A stretch of DNA of 64,000 bases from Symbiodinium sp. CCMP2592 (taxonomy: Eukaryota; Sar; Dinophyceae; Suessiales; Symbiodiniaceae), in the NCBI GenBank assembly GCA_905221615.1, contig CAJNDT010001890.1, forward strand, positions 112,102 to 176,101. Direction: 5' to 3'. The notes under the pieces were generated by a model. That model was not told the origin of the DNA. It ran no database searches and worked only from the letters and a program-made list of their open reading frames with translations. Position 1 is the first letter of the stretch. Each line of letters begins with the position of its first letter. Below, in pieces: positions 19,604 through 30,306 of the stretch. Both the position numbers and the translations under genes were made by a program.

Positions 19604-20416
19604 ATGCCTAAACCCAAGACCATCAAGACCAAGTTGAAGAAGAAATGGGCGAGACTACCAGGAAATAAGGCTGCAGTTCAACAGAAGATGACCCAGTCCA
19701 AAAAGGTCGAGAACATTGCCTATGCTCGCACTTCCTCATTCGGGAAAAAGGTGCAAGGTTCCCGGGCAAGGCAAGTTTCGCAGTGCATTCAGGCTGCAGA
19801 AAAGCAAGGCATGCAGGTTCACTCGGCAATTGCAGAGGTCATTTCTGGATATGTCAAATACGACCAGCGAGCAACCCTCAAGCAGATCCTGGAGCGCAAA
19901 CTACCCGGCATGCCAGAGGAGAGGAAACGAACAGTCCATGTGTTTGTGGAGAGTGTCCGTGCTTTGGCGAGGAATGCAATGGTGGGTGAGGAGATCTATA
20001 AGCAGAGCAAGAAGAACAACATCAACATCATTCCTCAAGACTATCCGACATTGTTCAGTCACAGTGAGACTCCTACCGGTAATTTTATTCGAAAGTTGAT
20101 TTGTTCCCTACAAGAACTCGATCGAGACACACTCGTGTGGCGCCTTCAACAAGGTCGGGAGAACAAGGCCAAAACAACAACATTGAGGACTCAGTCAGGC
20201 AAGCCCAAAGTGAATGGAATCAAGAGCTACCTCGAGGATCTGCAACCATCCAAGAATGTGCAAAAGAAGATTGTGGCCCTGGGGAAGAAAAGAGATCGGG
20301 GTGACTTTGGATGGAGACCCATGGCAAACGAGGTTAGCAAGCTCCTGGGTATGAAGCAGTCCCTGCCACATGAGACTGTCCGTCGAATGTACAATGAGAT
20401 TCTTAACAAGAAATGA
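19604..20416 (+). CDS. Gene F: basic protein of unknown function, 270 aa
   Basis: Single exon, ATG 19604, TGA 20414-20416. Lys-rich N-terminus (MPKPKTIKTKLKKKWARLPG), then helical segments (SRARQVSQCIQAAEKQGMQV; RATLKQILERKLPGM; KRTVHVFVESVRALARNAMV), and a C-terminal charged region ending in KQSLPHETVRRMYNEILNKK. No domain recognised; composition suggests DNA or RNA binding. Bracketed by CAGTC arrays 3 nt upstream of the ATG and 7 nt after the stop. It is divergent from genes A-G across the palindrome, so it may be part of the same cluster. Confidence 0.65.
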   Translation: MPKPKTIKTKLKKKWARLPGNKAAVQQKMTQSKKVENIAYARTSSFGKKVQGSRARQVSQCIQAAEKQGMQVHSAIAEVISGYVKYDQRATLKQILERKLPGMPEERKRTVHVFVESVRALARNAMVGEEIYKQSKKNNINIIPQDYPTLFSHSETPTGNFIRKLICSLQELDRDTLVWRLQQGRENKAKTTTLRTQSGKPKVNGIKSYLEDLQPSKNVQKKIVALGKKRDRGDFGWRPMANEVSKLLGMKQSLPHETVRRMYNEILNKK

Positions 20417-20423
20417 ACATGTA

Positions 20424-20451
20424 CAGTCCCCAGTCTTCAGTCTTGCAGTCC
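20424..20451 (+). repeat. CAGTC minirepeat array, 3' of gene F
   Basis: CAGTCCCCAGTCTTCAGTCT followed by TGCAGTCC, four units, 7 nt after the stop codon. Confidence 0.9.
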
Positions 20452-20479
20452 CTCGGTGCTGCACCTCCATTGGTTGATG

Positions 20480-20584
20480 CAGCACTGCAGTCTTCGCACC
20501 GGCCACCTGGCCAAGGTTAATGCATCAGAGTCAGCAGATATTCTGAAGCCGCCAATGCCGTGGAACTGCAAAAATGCTCATTAG
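20480..20584 (+). CDS. Possible 3' exon after gene F
   Basis: Open frame ending in TAG at 20582-20584 with protein-like end TGHLAKVNASESADILKPPM. It follows acceptor-like GCAG sites in CAGTC units. It could be an alternative C-terminus of gene F or an unrelated exon. Confidence 0.25.
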   Translation, partial: QHCSLRTGHLAKVNASESADILKPPMPWNCKNAH

Positions 20585-21021
20585 ATCAGTTCATAATGAT
20601 GATTACAATTCCAGACCCAGACAGATCCCGAAAACCTAGTCCCCCACTACCATAAAAAGCAGAAACCTCAAGCCCTAATTAAACCCTAGGAACATCACCC
20701 AGGCTTTTCCGAGTATGAGTGCTGAAACCCTTACATTGGCTGAAACCCTGAACACTAAATTATACCCACCCTCCCGAACAAACCCACTCAGTATAAACGG
20801 TCTAGATGTTGACTCCGGATTTTAGATACTGGCAGCAATATGTTCACTTAAAAACCCACACCAAGCACCGGTCCTACCTGCCCATACCTAAAAGCCTAAA
20901 CCCTACATCCTAAGAACCAGTAAAGACCAACTCATGTGAGCCCCAACTGGCACCCACACCCTCAGCCCTGTATAACCCTGAACCTTAAACTAAACCCGAA
21001 ATCCCTTGCTCACACCTGCAG

Positions 21022-21060
21022 GCCACTTCTTGCCGCAGTTCAGCAGGCGCTGCCTCCGGG
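21022..21060 (+). CDS. 39-nt microexon
   Basis: CACACCTGCAG|...|GTGAGG: both splice signals are textbook. Reads (G)HFLPQFSRRCLR in phase with the exon at 18464-18509. Surrounding DNA is AT-rich and telomere-like. Confidence 0.4.
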
Positions 21061-21514
21061 GTGAGGGCTTACTGGGTGTCTGAAAATTCAGTTAGTAGGG
21101 GGTTCAGCCTTAACCCACAAGTAAAAGCAAGATTTTCAGGTTTCATTATGGTTTCTGCTGTGAGAAATAGGGTGATTAAGTTAAGGCAGTAGGAGCATAC
21201 AAAAGCAATTATTAATTATTAAGAATTGAAGACTAAATCGTTTGATCCAGTACTGTAAACCTAATGCAGTACATTTGACCTTCAAATCTAAATCGCGAGG
21301 ACCGACATCCCTCCAACCTATTAACCCAACATCCCTGAAGCCTATTAAACCTACATCCCTGCATTACTGTCTAACCAAACAACAGTAACAGTGAATACAC
21401 CCCTTAGATCATTACCACACCAGGGCAAACTTTCTCTAATTTTGTGAGAAGTTATTAACTTAAAAGTAGAACACACCAACAAACAATACATCCTGCAGCT
21501 GTGCAATGCTACCT

Positions 21515-21735
21515 GAGCCCTAAACCCTAAGCCCCTAAACCCTAAACCCCTAAACCCTAAACCCTACACCCTAAACCTTACTAAACCTTGAACCCCTAAA
21601 AAACCCTGAATCCTAAACCCCTAAAACCCTAAACCTTAAATACCCTAAACCCTAAAAAAAAACCCTAAACCCTAAGCCCCTAAAAAGCCCTCAACCCTAA
21701 ACCCCTAAAAAACCCTAAGCCCTAAACCCTATATC
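21515..21735. repeat. Interstitial CCCTAAA array, degenerate
   Basis: About 25 CCCTAAA/CCCCTAAA-type units with interruptions; opposite orientation to the arrays at 32.8 and 49.6 kb. Confidence 0.9.
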
Positions 21736-22419
21736 TTACAACCCACTTGGCCCTTTGCCCCCACATGCCTCGAAGGTTTTGGTGGCAGCAGCGCGGCCGG
21801 CGGTTTGGGAACTCCGGCCTGTACCGGGTTCAGGGTGGGGGGGTTCAGGGTGGGGGCCTTAGGGATGTCGAGCTCTTTAGGTTTAGGGTGCTTAGGGTTT
21901 TAGAGCATCTATCGGTAGTTCATTGTGCTTTAAGCACAAGGAAGACCCTATTTACCCTAAGCACCATAAGATCCCCGAGATGCTAGAACAATGAAACCCC
22001 AAAAAAAAACACACTGACTACTAAGTGCTCAGTAAACCCTAGTCACCCGAAGCCTACTCCAATCCTACCATGTAAAGCTTAGGGTTTAGGGAGTATCGAT
22101 CTGGTGTGTTTATCAGGGTTTGTTGAGGGGAGGTGGTTGTTTGTCAGTTTTAATTTAAAGTTGGATTGCTGTTGTTTTGAGGTTGCAGGATTCTGCAGGG
22201 TTCTGCACAAAGAATGGTTACAGTTATTCTTGTGTTTTGTGCATTGAAGATTTGAAGGACTAGGAGTGTTTGCTTATTATTAAGTGTTTTCATCCACCAT
22301 ACAGAATGGGAACAAGCTTAGCTTGTGTTGTGAATGACAATGATGAGATGTTGTGTTTATAAATGTTTGGTTTTAGTTACCAACCACACAACACAAATGG
22401 CTCGATGGGCTCGAAGTCG

Positions 22420-22722
22420 TCAAGGCTGCAGAATAAGTTGCAGCGTAGTGGTCGCAGCTCTCTTGATGAAGCTCTGCTGCGGGTATGTCAGTGAAGATCC
22501 CATCGAGCTTGGACTGGAGGTCCAGCTCTTGCATTGTTGGGGATCCGTCTCCTCAGACTCGTCTTCGTCTACACTGATAGGAGGCTCGGGCTCGTGAACC
22601 ATCGGCTCTTCGGGAACTTCGGGCCGCATATGGGCGCAGAAGTATTCAGTGTAGGGAAGCCCACGGTTAGTGACGCACACAGTGCTATTCGCTTCCTGCA
22701 GCACCACTCGACTCGGTGCCAA
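22420..22722 (-). CDS. Acidic coding-like exon, unrecognised
   Basis: Open minus-strand stretch with PEPPISVDEDESEETDPQQC in the middle; the other frame becomes protein-like further on (LQSKLDGIFTDIPAAELHQE), so a junction or shift is likely near 22520. A CAGTC array on the same strand lies upstream (22777-22799). Function unknown. Confidence 0.35.
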   Translation of the reverse strand: MAPSRVVLQEANSTVCVTNRGLPYTEYFCAHMRPEVPEEPMVHEPEPPISVDEDESEETDPQQCKSWTSSPSSMGSSLTYPQQSFIKRAATTTLQLILQP

Positions 22723-23436
22723 TCGATGAGAAAAAAAACCCTAAGTTTAAACCCCTATGAAGCTTATAAGATCTTAAGACTGCAGGACTGGGGACTGGGA
22801 AATGGGCTTACTTTAGGTTCGGTGTGATCGCCACCCAATGACTCTGTCAATTAGTAAGTTAGGACCACTCAGTGTCCATCAATCCAAAGGTATACTAAAA
22901 GTAACAGCCCAATGCTCCAGAACCCACAAGCTCTACATCTTGGTCAGAATACTCCGAAATCTTCAAATGCACTAAGAATTATGCTTAAATTAAGGGTTTT
23001 AGGGTTTAATGTCTCCCTAATAATTTGCCTCAAAGAAGGGGTTTTAAGGATCTGTCTTGGCAAAGAAATGAAGCTCACTGTCAAAGGGCCTTAAGGGGTT
23101 TTAGGGAAGGGAGCCCTGGGTGGTGAAGACTCAGACTGGGGCTTAGAATCACTTCATGAAATTTATTCAGGGTTTTAGAGTCAGTCCAAATTAGAACCTC
23201 CAAAACAAAACCCCTAAATCAAAAGCCATCCAGACCTCAACCTAAGAACCCCAATGCACCAATAAGCTTGTGCCTAAAGCCTAATAATTAAGCCTCAGTA
23301 AACAACACGAAACCCTAAACCAAAATCACATTAAACTATACCCATCAAAAGCACCCAAAACTCTACTAATCTGAAGAACCCCAGCCAACCGAAAGCTCCT
23401 AGTTAAATGCTAACAACCTTAATCTTAACCCCTAAG

Positions 23437-23476
23437 GACTGCACGGACCTGGCCCGGCGCATTGTGGTGGTGGCAG
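23437..23476 (+). CDS. 40-nt exon joined in phase to 24507-24574
   Basis: CCCCTAAG|GAC ... GCAG|GTGCCC. Reads DCTDLARRIVVVA plus one base, which pairs with two bases from the next exon. An intron of about 1 kb holding telomere-like DNA and a poly-G run separates them. Confidence 0.45.
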
Positions 23477-24506
23477 GTGCCCTGCATGCAGGGCTATTTA
23501 GGGCTGTAGATTAATAATGGTTGGAGATTTGGGTGTCAAGGGCTTTAGGGCATTAGGGTTTACAGTTTTGATTGATTTTGGTGTCAAGGGCTTTAGGGCA
23601 TTTAGGGTTTCGGGTTTTAAGGGCTTTAGGGCTTTCAGGATTTTGGTGTTTGGACTGTTTGGGGTTAGGTGTTGACAGAGGTTGCTTGGATGTGGTTGGT
23701 TTACAGAGCTTCAGGGTTAGTGTGTTAGGACCTGTGGGACCTGGAGTGTTAGGGCTTCGGGTATCATACTGCCTTTGGGACTTTGGGCCTTCACATAGTT
23801 TAGGGCTGGGGGTGGTACTGGGGGGGGGGGGGTTGGGGGGGTAGGGAATTTAGGGTCTGTAGGGATTGTAATTATTGGGGTTTGGGGCCCTTCGGGTTTG
23901 GAATGGCTTGGGGCTCGGAGCTTACTACCCTATCCTAATTTAAATCCAGTAATGAAATAAACCCTGCCAAAACCCCTGTAAACCCCGAAGCCCTATTACT
24001 AAGCAGGCTCTTTTTGTGCAGCTCCTTTGCAGGGCATCGGCCAAAATGGGAGGCAGGTTGAATTGCATCGAATGTTCCTTCACCTTCATTACTATGTATC
24101 AAGATGTGACAATAATTTATTGTTGCCATATTAAAGACATCACTTTAAAATACCATCACATTCGACCTTGTGTAGCCAGGGGTCTTTGCTAACCTCATAG
24201 CTCATGGTGTTGCGAGCCATAGGGTCGCAAACTCACTTATCCGATGTGCATATCACTCAGTCGTCCTTCACCATTGCACAGTGCACCAGTTACTACTGCA
24301 AGACTGCAGGACTGTCTGTGAATATTGACATACAGAATCTAATTCCAGCATTCTGCTTGCAAATGGGGACTGAAGACTGAGGACTGTCTAGTACTGTGCG
24401 TACTTGACAAATCTCAACAGCTCCTCAGGGATCGTCGTGTTGTCAAACTTAGATCGCACTCACAGAGCTTCAACTCCAAACATCATTTAAAATTTGTCAA
24501 GCCAAG

Positions 24507-24574
24507 GTGCTTTGATCAAAGTCAAAGATGGCCTGCGCTGGGAGTGCCGGCCTGGTTCGTGGGTCCTGAGCAAG
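24507..24574 (+). CDS. 68-nt exon, unrecognised gene
   Basis: AGCCAAG|GTG ... AGCAAG|GTGGGT. Joined to 23437-23476 it continues GALIKVKDGLRWECRPGSWV and ends in phase 0. The fit of both junctions and phase supports a genuine gene on the plus strand, converging on the minus-strand gene at 24.6-26.3 kb. Confidence 0.45.
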
Positions 24575-24628
24575 GTGGGTCTGGGTTGTAACAAAAGAAT
24601 CACTTAAATTAATTATGTGACTTCGGAA

Positions 24629-25573
24629 TTAGTTAGAAGCGAGGTGCATCTCGAGAATGAAGATCTTGCGCTTTCGAAACTCTGGGGTGGCAACACCGAT
24701 GCGGTTGCAAGTCCATTTCCCAATTTGCATGTAGGATTTCTGGATTCCAGGAATGGACTGTATGCACCAATTCGGCTCCAGGACTTCGCGCTCGGCATAC
24801 TCTGGGTTGAACTGCGACTTAGTGGCTTCCAGAATCAGGCTTTATTGGGGGTTTAGAAATCAGGGTTTATTAGGGTTTGAGGGAACTGTCTAACAATAAC
24901 AAACCGACCATTCATTCTCAAGCAACATTGTCCGCGGGCTGCCAGACATAGTTGTCCCCGATATGAACGTAGCGGCCGTTCTGCTGGCTCCTCGATTGCA
25001 ATGTCAGGTTAACTAGGTAACTAGTCATCATTCAACTTCAATGTCATTGCATCCTAAAGCTTCCACGGCACCGGACGATCTTCCAAAAGCTGACTGTGCG
25101 AATGCCATTGTCGGTATCCGGAGGGGTGTACCTTAGTGTAGGTTTAGGGTTTAGGGGTTTAGGGTAGCTTAGGGTTTAGGTAGCTTAAACCCGAAATCCG
25201 TACTCATAGCCCTAAACCCCAAACCACAGCCGAAAGACATTGCCCAGATGAAGGTTCCATTAATCGGAAGCCACCATGACCAAAGATCATCAACATCGAA
25301 GAAGTCGTCCACTCCTGAGATTCAGTCATGGTTACTAGAAGATCAGATGTAGTACTACTATTACCACCACAATCAAAACCACCACCCCCTAAACCCTGAA
25401 CCCTTAAAGCATATTGAACCCTAAAGCCACGAGTTAAGGATCCCTTTAAGGCTAGAGCTGGTTTTGGGTTTTAGGGTTTTGGGTTATTGTGATGGAAGAC
25501 ATGAGTGTTCTGTCCTAGTAGTCATAGTAGTAGCAGTAGCAGTACAAGTAGTAGCAGTAGTAGTTGTAGTGGC

Positions 25574-25615
<42 letters not shown>

Positions 25616-25820
25616 CCTAGTAGTCGTAGTAGTAGTAGTAGTAGTAGTAGTAGATAGTAGTAGTAGTAGTAGTAGATAGTAGTACCAGTTGGAGTGTGAG
25701 TACTAGTACTGCTACCAGTACTAGTAGCTAGTACAAGTGGTCGTAGTAGTGTTGTCTCAGCTAGCAATAGTAGTACGGGCCGGAGTAATAGTAGTAGTAG
25801 TAGTAGTTGTTGTTGTTGTT

Positions 25821-25908
<88 letters not shown>

Positions 25909-25984
25909 GTAGTAGTTGTTGTACTAGTATGTAGTATCAGCAGCAGTAGTTGTAGTAGTAGTAGTAGTAGAAGTAGTTGTAATA

Positions 25985-26029
<45 letters not shown>

Positions 26030-26282
26030 CAGTAGCAGTAGTAGTAATAGTAGGGAAGTAGCAGTAGCTTTAGTGGTAGTAGCAGGGAGTAGATGTTGTT
26101 GATGACGAGTCGCGGAAGTCATCCACCTGGGCAGTCAGGACTGCGAACTCCGATGTGCTGTATTCACCACGAGTGTAGTCAGGAACGTAGTCAAACGGAC
26201 ATCTCCAGCGCGCCCAGCCATATCCAAAATACTGGTCCAAGAACTGCGAGACTGTCTCCTGAAGCAGAGTCCACTTGAACAA
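24629..26282 (-). CDS. Multi-exon minus-strand gene of unknown function
   Basis: Coding-like segments follow each other on the minus strand: 26282-~26094 (FLDQYFGYGWARWRCPFDYV), 25314-25239 (DDLWSWWLPINGTFIWA, acceptor TCTCAG|G, donor GTCTTTC), 25131-~25062 (YTPPDTDNGIRTVSFWKIVR, acceptor CACTAAG|G), ~24993-24931 (QQNGRYVHIGDNYVWQPADN) and 24839-24629 (ATKSQFNPEYAEREVLEPNW ... stop TAA). Some donors would have to be GC or weak GT. The intron between the first two contains the long AGT repeats. Trp/Tyr-rich, probably enzymatic, but no family was recognised. The 5' part runs into the assembly gap. Confidence 0.45.
25508..26060. repeat. Long (AGT)n microsatellite tract
   Basis: AGT trinucleotide repeats with short interruptions across about 550 bp; it gives spurious poly-Val and poly-Leu reading frames. 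Confidence 0.95.
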
Positions 26283-26400
26283 TGTTGCATGAAGCCCTCA
26301 GTCCTACAGTCTTGCAGTCATGTATCTCTTCTCGACGGTGGTGCCAGACTGTCTTCGACAGACGTAGGGAAACAGCGGGCCAAGATGAGAGCATCGCACA

Positions 26401-26500
26401 NNNNNNNNNNNNNNNNNNNNNNNNNNNNNNNNNNNNNNNNNNNNNNNNNNNNNNNNNNNNNNNNNNNNNNNNNNNNNNNNNNNNNNNNNNNNNNNNNNNN
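26401..26500. other. Assembly gap (100 N)
   Basis: Exactly 100 N, the usual placeholder for a gap of unknown length; order and orientation across it rest on the assembler. Confidence 0.99.
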
Positions 26501-27092
26501 CCGTTTAGGGTTTTAAGGTTTTAGGGTTTTAGGGTTTTGGGGTTTATAGGGTTGTTCGCGCTACGGGGTTTCTCAGCAAACTGGGAAGCACAACAGTAGG
26601 GTTCTCAGGGTGTTGTTTTATAGTGGGGTTCTTAGGGGTTATAGGCGGGTTTACAGTCTCGCAACTTGGACACAGCCAGACGAGGCCGGTGGGCTTAGGG
26701 TTTAGGCTTTAGGGTTAGGGGCTTCGGCTTTCGGTGGGCCTTTGCTTTTGGCTTCAGAACCCTAAACCCTAAATAACCACAATTTCCGAGCCCTACAACC
26801 ATAAATGTTTAGATTCTAGATGATGTAGATACTGCATGAGCAAGATGACTGCTGCATGTTGCTGCTGCTGCTGGTGAGGATAATGATGATGGTGGCGATC
26901 ATGATGATATGATAATGATACAGTGATGTAATGATGCTGGTGGAGATGATGTTGTGATGATGGTGATGACGATATGCTGCTCATATCGATGACCATGATG
27001 ATCATGTTGATGGTAATATGGTCTTGTCAGAGGTGCTGGCATGCATGGTGTGATATGGTAAATGACATGATATACCAGGACATGATATGTAC

Positions 27093-27216
27093 AAAAACAT
27101 ATGGGAGTTTCCGGACATTAGGGTTACCGTATTTTGGGGGCCTTATAATATGAATCCTACTGTAGGTAGGGTGCTATATTCGGGACCACTATGTTCGGAA
27201 ACTCCCATATGTTTTT
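27093..27216. repeat. Foldback element, family P (GGGAGTTTCCG)
   Basis: Perfect 21-bp arms AAAAACATATGGGAGTTTCC(G) and complement. Related copies at 27458, 33083 and 47789 share the GGGAGTTTCCG(A)AAATAGGGG arm. Confidence 0.9.
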
Positions 27217-27390
27217 AATATTTGAAGGCTTTGGGGCCTACCTTCAGGAATTTGTTGTTCCTTTTTTTTTCTTCCCCCCCAACTCCCCCCAAACATTGGT
27301 ATCTTACTTACCTTTTGCTGATATCTTAGTTGTCCCGCCGAGCCCTTTAAACCCTAAAACCTCAAAAGGAGACCTGAAACCAGCCCTCAC

Positions 27391-28211
27391 CAAGTGTGGC
27401 CAGGGGGCTGCTCGTAGTTTGTGGGCACCTGCGGGAGTGCCTGCAAAAGTCATGTGAATGCATATATGGGAGTTTCCGCAAATAGGGGTACCATATTTAG
27501 ATGTCCTTATAATAAGGATCCTACTATTTAGGGTACTATATTAGGGTCCCCTATTTTCGGAAACCCCATATATATGCATCGCATGCTTAGGGTTTAGGGT
27601 TGCGCACATGTACACACATGTCAGTCAATCAGTCAGTCCGGCAGGCAAGCTAGTTGGCTGGCTAGCTTGCCTTCTAGCTTGCTACCCTTACGAACGTATA
27701 AGCAAGTAGACAGATCGATCCCCCGATGGCATTGTTGTTGTGTAAGAAAAGAGATGAATAGCTAGTTACATACATATCCTCTGTGTTTCCGTATTTTAGT
27801 TAACGAGTTGCGGTTCTTGGGACCCAGTTGCAGAATCACAAGAATGTTTGTATCTCATTCCCAGGATTTTTGATCTCAGCCGTGGGTTCGCTGTTGCTGG
27901 GGCTACAGGTACCCCCTCACTTCACACGGTTTATGGTTTAGGGTACGAGGTTGCAGCTAATCACAACGATGTCTTGCCTCACTTACCTGCATCCCCAAGC
28001 TGTCGAGTCGCGGCATCGTAGCCTCTGCTTACTTCTTACCTTTGGTTAGTAGGGAATGGAGGAATGGGGTACATTTAAAATTACTATTACTACCATTCTT
28101 CCATTCCCTACTAACCAAAGGTAAGACTTACCTGCATCCATGCACCTGCAAGCAAGTTCAGCTGCAAACTCAGCGGCTGATTCCTCAAGACGGTCACTTC
28201 CAGCTACTCGT
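27391..28211 (-). CDS. Three exons of a minus-strand gene; one intron is a foldback
   Basis: Exons 28211-28132 (DRLEESAAEFAAELACRCMD), 28022-27987 (YDAATRQLGDA) and 27440-27391 (TPAGAHKLRAAPWPHL) join in phase 1 (each intron interrupts a Gly codon). Donors GATGCAG|GTAAGT twice and CTTG|GTGAGG; acceptors CGGCAG|, GCAGAG|GC and TTTTGCAG|GC. A possible further upstream exon is at 28325-28364 (AIDNSKPGPRQEA). The 109-nt intron 28131-28023 is almost entirely the foldback 28035-28125. The product is Ala-rich and helical; function unknown. Confidence 0.5.
27458..27579. repeat. Foldback element, family P, intronic
   Basis: Arms ATGCATATATGGGAGTTTCC(G) / CGGAAACCCCATATATATGC(AT). It lies 18 nt upstream of the acceptor side of the exon 27440-27391, inside an intron. 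Confidence 0.85.
28035..28125. repeat. Foldback that makes up a whole intron
   Basis: Perfect 25-bp arms CTTACCTTTGGTTAGTAGGG(AATGG) and complement around an AT-rich loop. Only about 6 nt at the donor side and 12 nt at the acceptor side of the intron (28131-28023) lie outside the foldback. Confidence 0.9.
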
Positions 28212-28390
28212 CTGCCGGTTGTGCAAACCCTAAACCCCTGAACGTGATTAAGAAACCTTGGGCCTTTCTTAGGGATTACGCTGAACCGTAAGGCTCTAAG
28301 CCCCCAAGACCATAAGACCCCAGCCTCTTGTCGTGGACCCGGCTTGGAGTTGTCGATGGCAGCTGGCAGAGAAAGGCCGCTACACTCTCT

Positions 28391-28578
28391 GGTTCTTAGT
28401 AGGGAATAGGGTTCCTTTAAGGGTTCCTTTAAAGGGTCCCATAAGGGTTCTATAAGGGGTCTTAGGGTATCTACAGTGGTTCAAAGTAGGGACTGGGGGA
28501 ATGGATTATGGTGACGATTATTGGGGACTATATAGGGACCACTATAGGGATCCATTCCCCCCTTCCCTACTAAGCACC
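28391..28578. repeat. Foldback, complex, ends GGTTCTTAGTAGGGAA
   Basis: Outer arms GGTTCTTAGTAGGGAA / TTCCCTACTAAGCACC share the TTAGTAGGGAA motif with 28035-28125, with AAGGGTTCCTTTAAGGG repeats inside. Confidence 0.75.
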
Positions 28579-28923
28579 AGACAGTCAGAGTGTGCTGAGG
28601 CTGTTAGGGCTTCGTGGTTTGGGGTTTAGGATAATCTACGGGTTTATAAGCTTTGGGTGAGCCGAAGAGCCTTGGCTGAACATGATGTAAGCGTACAGTG
28701 CAACTTGTGGTACCTTTTCTTGCATTCTTGCTTTAAGGGGGGGCAGTAGATAGGTAAGTAATTAGAAGTCTACATGTGCGTGTATCTGAAAGTCTGAAAG
28801 AGATGAACATGTTTTTATACCAATACGTAGATGTGGATGTATGTGATTAGATAAGTATGTATGCAGAAGCACTGAAAACCAGTACATTTCTTCATGCACA
28901 CAGAGATCCAAACATGCTCGTTA

Positions 28924-29110
28924 TACTGGCAAGATAAAGCCTGGATTCTGAAGTATCCAGGGAGAAACACATCACAGGTTGTTAGTTCATGATGGTTCTT
29001 TTAAGGGACAGGTCATACTGGCGAGACAAAGCCTGAAGTTTGAAGTAACCAGGGAGAACAGTTTCATGGACTTCTATTTCGTGATGGTTCTTTCAAGGGA
29101 CAGGTCCCCA
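28924..29110. repeat. Tandem pair of a dispersed repeat (TACTGGCAAGATAAAGCCTG)
   Basis: Two copies 92 bp apart (28924 and 29016) with AACCAGGGAGAA and ATGGTTCTTTTAAGGGACAGG. Related sequence at 34007-34130 and 35434-35535. Confidence 0.8.
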
Positions 29111-29573
29111 AACAAGGACTCAAGCACGGAAACAGGAAGCACAAAAACCTTAAACCCTAAACCAGTATTCGGCCATGACATTTTTGCGCCATCGAAGCGA
29201 TCGAAGCGGTCTCAGGAAGGCGCAGATGCTGCAGCTTCCTCCCCGGCTGAGGCTGCCTCCTGGATTGAGACATACGGAGTTTAGGGTCTAGGGCTTTGGG
29301 GTTTAGGGTCTTATAGGGATGGTTCAGGATCTTATGGTTTAGGGCTTAGGCTCTCAGGGTCTTAGGGTTCAGGGTCTTAGGGTCTACTGTAGGGCTTTCG
29401 GGCTTAATTCGGGTTCAGGGATTAAGCTTTGACGATTCTAAGTATACCGCAAACCCTCAAACCCTATAAACCCTACAAACCCTATAAACCCAACGAGCTC
29501 TATAAACCCTATAAACCCCGACAAAACCCATAAAGCCTCAACCCGTGTGTTTGCTTCTGTGCTTGCTTTAAAG

Positions 29574-29655
29574 GATTTGAAGCCCGACCTCATCTGCGGT
29601 GGCCTCCGGTTCTTCTGGCAGCTGAGACAGCATTTCCTGTGGTGCAAGCTCTGGG
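29574..29655 (+). CDS. Exon candidate, unrecognised
   Basis: After the acceptor TTTAAAG|, the plus strand reads DLKPDLICGGLRFFWQLRQH. High-quality coding composition; the 3' end merges into a G-rich telomere-like tract, so the donor is unclear. Confidence 0.35.
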
Positions 29656-30180
29656 GGGGGTGGGGGTTTGGGGATTTAGAGTTTGGGGATTTAGGGTTTG
29701 AGGATTTAGGGCTTCGGGATTTAGGGTTGGGGGATTTGGGGTTTGGGGGTTTTGGGGATTGAGGGGTTTAGGTTGGGTGGCTTTCCGCCCTAATATTCCC
29801 GAAGCAACCGACATCCATGTTCAAAGCACTCAAAAATATCTCCTCAAAACTTCCCTGGTCCCAGGTATATATTGGTTCTCCACATCGAGGTGCGGCTTAG
29901 CAGTACTGCGACAATATCAAACGCCCCAGGACCCTGTTCGAACGGCTATCTCCGGGTTTCCCGAGCAACCTTTTTGAATCAGGGTACCCCTCAACTGTAA
30001 CAAAGAAACGCCCAGAGCACAAAAGGGTAGGGGCCATATATCAGACCTTGCAACATCCTCAAAGTAACCCCATATAGAACCCTTTGAAGGAACAGCTGCT
30101 TTCAGAACGCTTTAGAGTAATCCTTCGTGTAATCAAGACCTTTTAACGGAAGCTCGTCTTGATCCGCAGCACAACAACCT

Positions 30181-30268
30181 CTATCCTTGAGTGCTCCGAG
30201 TAGCGTCCAGCGCCTTCGCGCAATCCTCCAGGACTTGTCGCTGGCCATCGCGGTAGCGCGCTATGTAC
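30181..30268 (-). CDS. 3' exon candidate, unrecognised
   Basis: Acceptor GAAAG|G, reads YIARYRDGQRQVLEDCAKAL and ends at TAG (30181-30183). Helical and charged. A GCTATGTACCTTT phrase near its start recurs at 30453 and 30492. Confidence 0.4.
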
Positions 30269-30306
30269 CTTTCAAGGCCCCAGGGCGCAATTTAGAGTTG
30301 TAGGGT

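Noticed and set aside
25464..26122. Poly-Val/poly-Leu/poly-Tyr ORFs
   Set aside because: Products of the AGT microsatellite.
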